A stretch of DNA of 64,000 nucleotides from positions 13,582,529 to 13,646,528 of the forward strand of contig OZ038451.1 of NCBI GenBank assembly GCA_964036195.1, read 5' to 3'. The stretch is from Sphaerolaimus hirsutus (Eukaryota; Nematoda; Chromadorea; Monhysterida; Sphaerolaimidae). Below are positions 34,897 through 45,900 of the stretch, piece after piece (within the stretch, counting starts at the first letter, position 1; the number at the start of each line of letters is the position of its first letter). Position numbers and translations under genes: made by a program. The notes under the pieces are model-generated. The model saw only the letters and a list, made by a program, of their open reading frames with translations, had not been told where the DNA came from and did no database searches.

Positions 34897-35734
34897 CTGA
34901 GTCAATGTTGCATTTGAAGGGTGTGCTTCTAAAAGTACCTTGGTGTATCTACAAAAAATCGATTTTGAGATAATCGCAATTCAAAGTTTGGAGTATGCAA
35001 TTCCCACACATGAGTATTGGGTATGGGTATTTTGAGTATGGGTATTTGGGGTAAAAAAATATATATATTGTTGTTATATATAATTTATATTGTTGGTTAT
35101 TGATATGCATGGTAAAATCTTTTGGTGACACATGTGTAACTAGATATATAAAATTTGTGAATTGGCTCCATTGTAGATCAGTACTTTAAATGGTATAATT
35201 TGGGAAGCACATGAAGATCGGTACCTTTAAAAGCACAAAATCAGGTAGATGTAGATCTGTCCTTTTACCCATAATGAAAAAGCACAAAATGAGTTTTTGA
35301 TCTGAAAAGTACCGATCTGACATCAGTACTTTTAGAAGCACAAAATTAATGTGCAGGTTGGTACCTTTAAAAGTACAATTTTGAAAAACTGTGTAGATCG
35401 GTACTTTTAAAGATACAAAAGCTGAAAAAGCTTGTAGATTGGTACTTTTTAAATTACATTAACTGTAGTTTGCTAATTTTTGCATATTTTGACCCCACAT
35501 ATCTCAAAATTGAATTTGAATTATATTTATTTTTTGAAGTGCGTTTTTATGGAGACCCCAAAAATGGTCTAACTCAAATTTGGAAAATTTTAGATCGGTA
35601 CTTTTGGAAGCACACCCTTCATTTGTTGATGGGAAATGTCAAATAAAAGTGCATTGGATACCAAACCGAGCTAACAGGTATTTGTTAAAACATGTTTACT
35701 TTTACTAGAAGAATACACATACTCGAGTACTGAG

Positions 35735-36536
35735 TAGGGTTCAAACGATATATTGTATCAAATATCGGATATCGACCATTTTTTCATATCGAATATTGAA
35801 TATCGATATTGAAAATTTTGAAAAAATATGGAATATCGAATACCGATATCGAAAATTTTGAAAAAATATTGAATATCGATATCGAATATCGACCATTTTT
35901 TCGATATATTTACCTTACCTGTATTGTGTCCCTAAATTAAGTTTTCATTTTCATTTTGAGATATTTATGATTGATCTGATTTGCTTATAGTATTGTATTT
36001 GATGAGTAAAAGTACAGTATTTATGATGTCATTTTTGTTGAAGTACTAAAATTGAAGCTAGAAAATGATGATAAGCTATTTTTTGCAACATGCCCTTAAG
36101 CAATTAGGTTATAAGTATGAACTGTAATATCTACCAATTTTTTATTTGTCTGATACACTTTGATTCATCGTTTCTCTGCCATGTTCTTCTTTTGAGTGAT
36201 GTAAACCTTGGTCAAATCACTTGTACCATTCACATTTCAGTAAAGAGATGATTTACCATGTGTGCAACCACATGAAAATACAATATTCCACTTGAAATAT
36301 GCCTTGCTATACCAAAAGCAAATCGCAATATCGAATATCAAAAATATCGAAATATCGAATATCGAATATCGACCATTTTTCAATATCGAATATCAAATAT
36401 CGTTATTGAGGTTCCATATCGTATCGATATCGAATATCCAGTTTCAGAAAAAAATATCGAATATCGATATCGAATATCGAGTTTCAGAAAAAAATATCGA
36501 ATATCGATATCGAAAAGTCATATCGTTCGAACCCTA
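35735..36536. mobile_element. hAT-type element filled with ATATCG repeats
   Basis: The ends are TAGGGTTCAAACGATAT and ...ATATCGTTCGAACCCTA, with an exact 8-bp duplication GTACTGAG (35727-35734, 36537-36544). The subterminal regions are ATATCGAATATCGATATCG arrays. A unique non-coding core lies at about 35920-36300. It shares the first 12 bases with the GGGATC elements but uses another filler word. Confidence 0.9.
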
Positions 36537-36703
36537 GTACTGAGTAAATGTTTGTTTATGTTTGTGAATTACAGTTTGTGTATGTTAGGAAATATGTTTA
36601 CGTTTCCTCTGAAAAAGTTCCAGTACATGCTTTTATGTATACTTTTTGAAAGTACTCGAGTAAAGAAAACATATTTTAGAGTTAGCGTGGTGCAAAATGT
36701 GAC

Positions 36704-36777
36704 CTCCTTGTAGCTCAGTCGGTTAGAGCATTCACACGCTTAGTGAAAGGTCCCGGGTTCGAGTCCCGGCGAGGGCG
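36704..36777 (+). tRNA. tRNA-like sequence, degenerate tRNA or tRNA-derived SINE head
   Basis: The A box (TAGCTCAGTCGG) and B box (GGTTCGAGTCC) are canonical. The D arm (GCTC/GAGC), anticodon stem (TTCAC/GTGAA) and T stem (CCGGG/CCCGG) pair perfectly. The anticodon loop reads ACGCTTA, so position 33 is C rather than U; a GCT triplet sits in the anticodon position. The acceptor stem has a C-C first pair. These defects argue for a pseudogene or SINE rather than a working tRNA. Confidence 0.55.
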
Positions 36778-37023
36778 ACAACATTTTGTACCTATTCTTT
36801 AGATAGGCTTTTATACAGGCTTATTCAAGGCATTGAAGGGGAAAATGGAGAAGATCAGCTAAAAATGAAGGGAAAATCATCAAAATGTGTTTATAAACAC
36901 ATATATAACCAAAAAATAGCTGAAAATATGCAAACAATTACAAAAATTTGTGATTTTGAGTGAAAATTGTGGTGAAATTTATCAAAAATACACATTTTTA
37001 CGTTTTCTTGAGAAAAAAGTATT

Positions 37024-37431
37024 TTACTCATGTGTACTCATGCTAGAGCAATTCTCTTTGCAACGCTTACATAAACAGGAGCAATTATAGAGGGGAACCA
37101 CCAACCGTTTAACTATTTTATCAGTGCTATTCTCAGCATCAAACACTGAACTTGCCATAATCTTCTGAACGGTTTCAGGCGACACTCTTTTCAATTGATG
37201 AAGATCCAATGCAGCTAACGTGACTGGCATTTTTGTCACTTGAGCACCATCCATGTTCATTTTATCATCATTCAAAGTATCATTGTTCACATGTTGTAAA
37301 ATTTCTTGTACATTCTTTTGGAATGATGCCAAATTCATGGCTAGAATTTTTCTTTGGTGATAGCTGATTGCAGACATGCAGAAAATAACCTTTTGTGACA
37401 CTGCTTGGGGGAACTCAAGGCGGAAGTGCAA
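37024..37431 (-). CDS. Unassigned open frame, 135 codons
   Basis: A minus-strand frame with moderate complexity ends in a Cys-rich tail (YNCSCLCKRCKENCSS). An internal ATG starts MSAISYHQ. It shows no membrane segment and no recognised domain. It lies between the sulfotransferase gene and a foldback element, and could be a 5' exon, a relic of an element, or chance. Confidence 0.25.
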   Translation of the reverse strand: MHFRLEFPQAVSQKVIFCMSAISYHQRKILAMNLASFQKNVQEILQHVNNDTLNDDKMNMDGAQVTKMPVTLAALDLHQLKRVSPETVQKIMASSVFDAENSTDKIVKRLVVPLYNCSCLCKRCKENCSSMSTHE

Positions 37432-37464
37432 TTGTGACTCAATTGGGGTGAACCCCGCACGTAT

Positions 37465-38740
37465 TTATGTAAACTGGTGGACAATATAAATGGAAAATTC
37501 ACAAAATAACATTTTAAAAATCACACAAGCAAGCCATCAGGCTGTCACTTAGTGTGAGGGTGCCCCAAAGTATATACTATATATAACCAAAGTGGCACCC
37601 CCTCAGGCCACCCTTGTTGCTGAAAATATTTTTTTTCCACTTTTTTTCTGGTCAATATAAATGGAAAATCCATACAAATTTTTGTTCAGGCCGGAATTTG
37701 ATTTATTTATAAAATGTGTTTGGGATGGTTTAGGCCACTGATTTTTTGGGACATATGGGATGGTAACTTCCTGCAACTATTCCACCCCCTCACAACCGAC
37801 ACAATCCCTACACCAAAATTTTGCTGAAGATCAAACCTGAAATATTTTTTTGAACAAAACATATATTGGAACTAATGTGTCTTACACAGCCCCAGGCTTA
37901 TGATACAGCACATGGTGGCCAGGACTGGCTTCCTAAGTGTCATGAGCAACATGTGGCTGGTCCTGCACCACATTGTTGCACGAAGATTGCATTTATGGCG
38001 ATCAGTGGAAATACCACTGTTCAAAGACAGCATTTCCGTAAAAGCGTGACTGGCCTCTGCAGCATCTGCATGCAAATCATTAAATGCTAGTGCCCATTGA
38101 ATTCAGGCAACAATTATCTGTTAAACATATACCAGGGGACAACTGGAAATGTGTCCTGTATTTTGTGTAAATGGGCCAGACAGATGAAGAGGTCATTCCC
38201 AGAAAGTGTAAATTTGTGGTTTTTGCAATCACAATCAAAATGTTTGCACTTATAAAGTTCTTAATATGTTTGAATGTCATGAAGTGGCTGATATCTGCAA
38301 ATTAGGATGGATTTTTGTGAGGCAGCAGCAGTGTGGGGACAGCAGCGGGTAAAAATCACCCTGCAACCTATGTGCCGCCCTGAGCGAGCCATTAGTGATT
38401 TTGTTTTCCATCAAAAAACTGCCAGCACAAGCGTATCCAATGCTTGTGTTGGCAGCATGCCAAAAATGGCAGCGCGCTTTCCCGCAGCAATATTCTGTGT
38501 GGGATTCCAAAATTTTCCATTTATATTGGCCAGAAAAAAAATAGGAAAAAATATATAGAAGGCTGTCACGGCTAACCAGGGGGGTGCTGGGGGGTGCCAT
38601 TTGGGGACAATGTAAAGAAATGTTGGCCCCACATTCACACAAAATTTTAGCTAGATTGGGCTGATCATTTGTACATGAGAATATTTCGAAAATTTATGTA
38701 GTCAATTTTCCATTTAAATTGTTCACCAGTTTACATGGTA
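37465..38740. mobile_element. 1.3-kb foldback element
   Basis: The outer arm GTAAACTGGTGGACAATATA near 37470 is matched inverted near 38730. A second inner pair (GGTCAATATAAATGGAAAAT near 37650 and its complement near 38520) and GGCACCCCC blocks also face each other. The middle contains no recognised gene, and the several short open frames there are not supported. Confidence 0.7.
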
Positions 38741-39794
38741 TACTAGCGAACCGCAAGCGCAAAGTATGCACGACAAAATTACTTAAGTATTAGTCAATAA
38801 CGCGTGATCAGGATACTGTTGTAGGAACCTTCACAAAAAATTGAAAAAGAAAAAGGCGGAGTCCTGTACGCGCGACAAATGTTTTTTTCTGAAACATTTT
38901 CCTTTTTTTCTTCAACAATTTTGATATTATTTATGATGAGATGACATCATGATGGAGTGTTTCCTTCAGAAAAATGCATAGCATCTGGTCCGCCGACGCC
39001 GAGTATACGAACAGATAGAACCGAGGTGATCGTTCTACATAAAAATTTAATCAATTTTAATTTTAATTTTGAGTTTTCAGTTTCAGTTTGAGTGGATAAA
39101 CATTTCGTCATTATATAAAAGACAATCTTCATATCATACTTTGTCACTTTTAACACCGTCAATGCCACGAATGCGAATGAAACACATTGTCGCCTGCTTG
39201 TGTGGCTGCGCACCGATCTGAATTTGAAGCTCATTGTGTCAGAAGTCTTCCATGTGGATTAAACTGGGGATTGATATTAGGATTCCAAAATTCAACCACG
39301 CTGTTGAGATTATGGTTAGGTAGTGCTATTAGCTATTCTACTTGCATATACCCATTGTTTTAGTTTGTCAAAGTTGTAAGCTCCATCACTGTGACTTTCG
39401 CTTGATATGGTCGTGCAATGTTACAAGGTGGTCCATACATTTGTTTTGTTGTTTTTGAACAAATCCTGTTTTCCTGGTTTAATTTTGCAATTCACACGAA
39501 CTGCTCGCGGGTGGTTACTGAGTATATAATTTTTTTCTACATTGTGTACACAAATACGGGTGAATCCACTCTGACATATTGTCTACCCCCTAACATATTG
39601 TGGAAACTGACATACCGCAGTGGGAATCTGACATAATGTGGAATCTGACATGCCCAGTGAAGCACAGCACACACATAAATGTTAGTAAATGAGTACACAT
39701 AAAGCAACAACTAATATTCAATGATAAAATCCAAAGCAAATGCAAAAAAAGATATCTTTAACAAAAAAGTGATCTGTTCAAATATTACCATGAC

Positions 39795-40458
39795 TAGGGT
39801 TGGCCGATGTTTTTTTTAAACGTTTTTTTTTTTTTAAAAACGTTTTTTTTATTAAAAAAACATGACGTCCGAAATGTTTTTTTTAAAAAAAAAAACATCA
39901 GCCGAAATTTTTAGTACTAAGCACTAGGTATTTTGCAAAATTTTTGCGCGCAAGCGCGCAATTTCACACACAAATTGACATTGGTGGTTGTTTTCATTGG
40001 TTTTGTTGCATTTTTAGTATCAAAACATCCATTTCTATGTGCTACCATGGGTGAATAAGCCGACATATGTTGCTGTAATATATAATATTGAGGTAATGTG
40101 CTTCCATGTACCTCCACAGTGTGTAACTTCACTCCCAAAGTAACAACCTCCTTTTATAACCTTGTTTGATCACCATTCCGTGCCAAACTTTACCTGAAGT
40201 CACGAACATTCGACTATAAGGCGATATACGAACGATATGTCGACGAAAAATGGATATTTTTGACACAAATCACCACTTATAATGCTATCCCATGGCTCCA
40301 CAGCCATTATATGGTCATATTTAACATCACAGAGTATTGCCAGTGTCTGATATACCTATATATGTTGACACTAGGTCATATCTGGGCGCTTTTAAAAAAA
40401 AACGTTTTTTTTTTAAAAAAAACATCGAGTTAAAAAAAACGTTTTTTTTTCAACCCTA
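39795..40458. mobile_element. hAT-type MITE, TAGGGTTGG family, long copy 2
   Basis: It is nearly identical to the element at 12412-13097. The ends are TAGGGTTGGCCGATG and ...TCAACCCTA. The flanking 8-mers ACCATGAC and ACCATCAC match at 7 of 8. The 73-codon minus-strand frame in the core is identical in both copies. No gene is seen in the surrounding 38.75-41.16 kb. Confidence 0.88.
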
Positions 40459-41165
40459 ACCATCACAACAAAAAATCGAATTCATTCAACATTTAAAATA
40501 TTTTTCATAACAAATAGGTAGGATTTAATATTAATTACATAATAATCAATTCTGTAGATGATTTTGCAAAATTTTTGTATTTACTTTTGCACACGCTGCC
40601 CATGTTAGGCCCACTTTCACCTTTAAACATGTCAGATGCCACATTATATCAGATTCCCACCACGGTTTATATGTTAGTTTCCACATTATGTTAGGGTATG
40701 GTAGACAATATGTTAGTATGACCACACTCCACAAATACTGGTGCAGTGATTATTTGCTCAGAAATTAGCAGACCTCAGCTGAACTATAGCTCTGATTGAA
40801 TTTGATAGTAAAAGGTCGAACTCAAAGGTTGATACGTGTCAAGTTTCTTCAATCATGGTCGAATAACGGCTGTTGGAGCCTTTTTAAAGAAGCGGCCAAT
40901 TTTCGCGACTTTCCGATGCGGCGAAGTTTCAAAATGCTGTTCAGATGAATTTTCGTGGAACGCCGTGTTTGATCTGAGCTGATATACATGATGCATTTGA
41001 GATCGATTACTGTCAAACTGGTAGGGTATCAGGGTTTTGTTGCTAGGGACCAAATGAATGAAAAATATTATACATGTACATTGTGCACTTTCTATTCGCA
41101 GGACAGTTGGATTATTATAAATATGTGTATTTTATGGCACACTACCATTCTGCAAACTTTCTTAG

Positions 41166-41225
41166 TGTAGTAGTTGATTGAACTTACTACAAGTTAACTT
41201 GTAGTAAGTTCAATCAACTACTACA
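41166..41225. repeat. Perfect 60-base palindrome
   Basis: Two uninterrupted 30-base arms meet at GTTAAC (41193-41198). The arm word GTAGTAGTTGATTGAACTTA recurs singly at about 56601 and 56863. It would form a perfect hairpin. Confidence 0.9.
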
Positions 41226-41784
41226 TAAGTAATCTACTGAAGGGAAACGTGCGACAGGTACTAATGAGAACTAAATACCGCTAATTGCAATTTTTAGCGA
41301 TTGATTGCAGGTGAAAAAGCTGTTAAAAAATTCAGTGGACGGATGCAAATAAATATGATACACACGTAAAAAGTATAAAAATTGTACGTGCGTTGCACTG
41401 CACAAACATAGGTACTGTTAGAGTCGAACCCCTGAAACCCCTGAAACGTGTTTCATGCGATCATCCTAGCTTTTTATTTTCTTGTAGGATCGGTCCCGCC
41501 AGAGGTAATTACGTAGCCTCGACTAGCCGGAATGCTCAAATGTAATAATTGGACTAAAGATGAAATGAATAAAGAATCGATTGTTGACAAGAAACCGTGC
41601 TCATTAAGTAGCCGCTAAGAAACTCTGCCCTTTATCAAAGCACGATGAGTCATCAATGTTACAGTGCACACCATAGAGTTGTCAAACATAAATGGGTAAT
41701 ATCACAATTTTAATTAAGATTGATTTCCTGTTCACTGTATCATTCACTTCAACGCAAATTCATAATTAAGGCAGCGGGAACCAC

Positions 41785-42615
41785 CAACGATGGGTAAGTT
41801 CTCCAAAAAAAACACTTTCTGTGTTTTGAGTTTTTCAAAAATGAATACCTGTGTTTTGAGTTTTTTTTATCAAAAAAACTTGAGTAACTCTGTTTTTATT
41901 TCTGTGTTTTTTGTTAATACTCAAGTTTTTTGAGTTTTTTTCTAAAAAACTTGAGTTTTTGTCCAAAAAACTTGAGTTTTCCCCCCAAAAATTCTGATTT
42001 ACAGCATTTTTATGTGGAAACAGCGGTTTTCTTATAAAATATTGGTTTTTCACATGTTTTAACCCCACATAACATATGTGTATACATTCAAGTGTCGAAA
42101 AACTCCATAAAAATATTCTAAATGAGGACATCCACCCACATCACAACACCAGCATCAACAAAATGCTCACAAACGACAATTTACGCAGTACTCCAAAATT
42201 GTTCAATGGATGTGCACTGTATGGAAGACTACAGAATTGATTTGAACTACAACTATATTTTAACATGTCCACCAGGAGATGTGCATGCCATCTTTAATTT
42301 ATTTTTTGTTCCATCATAAAATATGAATACATTATGTACATATTTACATGCTAGCCATGCTTATCTTATCTTGTTGAGTTTAACTGAATTCATGTGCATT
42401 CTGAAATTGTGTTCAACCACTTCTCTGAAAAAAAACTCAAAAACTCAAAAAACTTTTCTGTGTTTCCGTGTTTCTGTGTTTCTGTGTTCTCCAAAAAAAA
42501 CTCATTTGAGTTTTGAGTTTTTCAAAATTTGTGAGTTTCCGTGTTTCTGTGTAAAACAAAAACACAGAAACTCAATGAGTTTCTGTGTTCAATTTCTGTG
42601 TTTTTTCCATCGTTG
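41785..42615. mobile_element. hAT-type element, CAACGATGG family, copy 1
   Basis: The ends are CAACGATGGGTAAGTTCTCC and ...TTTTTTCCATCGTTG, with an exact 8-bp duplication GGAACCAC. The subterminal filler is TCTGTGTTTTGAGTTTTT words in both orientations. A unique core of about 430 bp is shared with the copy at 48537. Confidence 0.9.
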
Positions 42616-42910
42616 GGAACCACACAATCAAGTCACCAAGTGAAAGTTTGTACAGAATATCAGAATTTTAAAAATTATTTCACGCGGAAAAATAAACATT
42701 TTATCTGAAATTTATACTTTCTGGTAATCACATCAACTTTGACCTTACCATTTTTCAAGATGCATGTTTTAACCCCTTATCAGTTGCATTGTTTAGTAGG
42801 TTGTTTACACACTTTGTCTTAAATACGTCGACCAAAGTTATTCTTTCGCATTTATTTTGCGCATTTGCTCAGAAAGCGAACACTTGCTTTTTTAGTGAAA
42901 ATTTATTGAA

Positions 42911-45900
42911 ATGCCTATGTACCCAACATTGGGAGATGTGGATGGAAATCAGAGCCCAGCCGACCGGCACCCTACTGTTCGTAAACTATTTACCGTTTTT
43001 CCTCGAAATACCCGCCTCGAAATACCCTCCCCCTCCGTCTAACCAGCCCCTCAAAATTTTCACTATGAAACAATTACCCCCACCCCCAGGGTGGGTATTT
43101 CGAATGAATACGGCATGTCGCCAACAATAACCCGCCTGCGAACGCGTTTAATTGGCCTGACAGTTTTGTTCATTCCTTGGCCGAATTATTGGCTGCTTAT
43201 TCATTCGGGCTTCCAGGAATTTCAGACGTGATGAATCGGACAGCCCCCTGCCCCCACAAAATCTGTCCCTTGCCAGACTAATTTAAGTTGGCACCTGCTC
43301 TAACGTTGGTATATAAACACAAAAACTAACTTTTCAGAGCCCGAAACCCAGTGCCCCTCCGCTGCCAGCTGTGTATGCGGAAAATGCTGCGCATTCGAGA
43401 CAAGTTGGCACTGCGCCAACAATCTACTCTTACCCAGATTTGACGTCTTTGCACAGTGAAATAAGTGGTGAGATGGTGGTGCACCCGAATTCAGGTCAGC
43501 GTTTAATGCTGAAATTTTTAAGGTGTGCCAAAGTATTTACCTATCCTGTTGGGTATGGATTTCAGTAAACCTCGCAAGAACCAAAATTTGGCAGCATCAA
43601 TCTAAGACATACCCACCTAATAACAGCGCTGCTTCACAAAAACATAACTGAATTTCGACCTACTTCCACTGGATCCTGTGCTTTATGCTTGTGTAGTATT
43701 TGATTGTAGTAATTCAATCAAATACAACACTTGGCACACCGCCAGACGTGTACCATCGTCATTGTTATTTTTGTTTCCTGAAATTCAAAGTTTCATCGCA
43801 ATTATTTTAAACATATAAATTTATTTCTCGCCTAATTGTATGCTGTACCATGTGTTGCCTCAGTGTGAAAAGTTACATGTGACATGTTCTAAAAAGTTAT
43901 CAGTCTTAAATCAAAAACAGATTCTTGACACGATCAAGAGCTTAGATAGGTAGGTATCAGTATTCAATGCGTGAATGAGCTATAAAATTGAAATTCGCCC
44001 CAAACTATTGTGTGCTTTACGATTACCACGTGCGGGTCGACGTGGAAAACAACAATATTTTGGTGTCTGTCTGTCTGTCTGTCAACCGTCCCTCACGAAT
44101 TCCCATGAATACGTATTGTTTTTCTTTTGTTTATTCTGTCTGGGAATTTTAGTTACCATATTTCCTCGAAATGCCAGCCAGGGGTTCTAAGGGGGGCTTA
44201 TTCGAGGGTGGGTTATTATTTCGTCAGAAATTTTTGTGAAAGTTCATAGTAAAAATAGGCTTTTCCATACCCAAAACTGGTAATATATGCGACAAAACAG
44301 GATATTTTGTACTATTTAGGTATATTCACATCTAAATGCACAAACTAGTATACTACCGTATTACCTCGAATTATCTCCCCCTTGAATTACCCCCCCTCGA
44401 ATTAAACCCCCCCCCCTCAAAATGGGCTGGGGAAATAATAAACCCCCCCCTCGAAATACCCCCCTCCGGAATGATGTACATCATGTATGCAATGTACATG
44501 ATGTATTTATTACCACTTATTTACATCGCAGCTACTCTTATACGCCCATTTGTGTACAGATGTACATCTATATCCCCAATATAACCTATTTTCTCACGTT
44601 TATTACCGTTTTTGTGTAAGAAAAGGCATATTCTTTACTATGACTTTCACGAAAATTTCTGGCGAAATAATAAAACCCCCCCTCGAATATACCCCCCCTC
44701 GAATTGACCCCCCTCAAATTTTGTTGGCGAAATAATAAACCCCCATGGGGGTATTTCGAGGTAATACGGTAAATATCTGCGATGCACTTTGACAGCGATT
44801 AATAAATACAACACGTATACTGCATACATGATTAGGGTGTGAAAAATTTTTTTTACGGAAAACGGAAATGGAAAAAAATTCAGCGGTCGGAAAACGGAAC
44901 GGAAAACGGTAAAAAAAACTTTTAACTTGCCGGAAAACGGAAACAGAAACAAAATTTTAGCCACTGGAAAATGGGAAACAAGGCCGGAAAACCGGAAACA
45001 GAAAAATGGAATTTGCACGGAAATGGAAAAAATAGCTGAAATTTTGCTGGAAATCGAAACAAATAGCTGAAATTGGCTGGAAATGGTAAAAAAATTGCTG
45101 AAATTTTGATGGAAAATGTAAAAATTCACATAATTAAAAAGCTGCATGCATGTTTACCAGTTTGGCTAAAACAGAAAACAGACAGTTGAGCCAGAAAAAG
45201 GGAATGTGAGGTCGAAAAACAAAAAATTGAACCGGAATATGGAAAAAAGGTGGGAAAACATAAAATTGAGCCAGAAAACGGAAAAAGCCGGAAAAACTGG
45301 AAATTTAGCCGGAAAACGGAGAATGAGCCAGAAAAACGGGAAAAAAATTTCGTGGCCAGAAAACGGAACGGAAAATGGAAAAAATTTCAGCGGCCGGAAA
45401 ATGGAATGGAAAACGGAAAAAAAATTGCCTTCGGGAAATGGAAAACGGAAATTTGACACCCTATACATGATGACATCATTCAGGAATGGGGTATTTAGAG
45501 GGGTCGGGTAAATTCAGGGGGTAATTCGAGGAAATACGGTAATTCCCACATTTGAGCACTTTCCTGCAAATTACAATTGCAAATTACAATTGCAAATTAC
45601 ATGTTCCGAACTATCTCGATGCTATCTATGCGCCACTTATTGAGGCTTTTTTCAGGGTACTTTTTTAGTGTCTTTAAAGTATCACATTTCCGCGAATTTA
45701 TGGCAAAAAAATTGACCGGACTAACAGTTTGTCATGGGAACGATATTATCTATTTCCCACGCAAGCCCACGAATCCATTAGAATTGCTAAAAAGAACACC
45801 TTGCTTGTAAACAGCCGGCTGCGGTATAAAAGCGGCTGCCAATCAGAAAGTTGTTGTATCATTTCACCGCTGCCCCAGCTTTCTTTGTAACAAACAATCC

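Noticed and set aside
36704..36777. A functional tRNA-Ser(GCT) gene
   Set aside because: U33 is missing, the first acceptor pair is C-C, and there is no long variable arm as expected for tRNA-Ser.
38277..38642. Minus-strand frame of 121 codons
   Set aside because: It lies entirely inside the 1.3-kb foldback element, overlaps other frames, and shows no recognisable domain.
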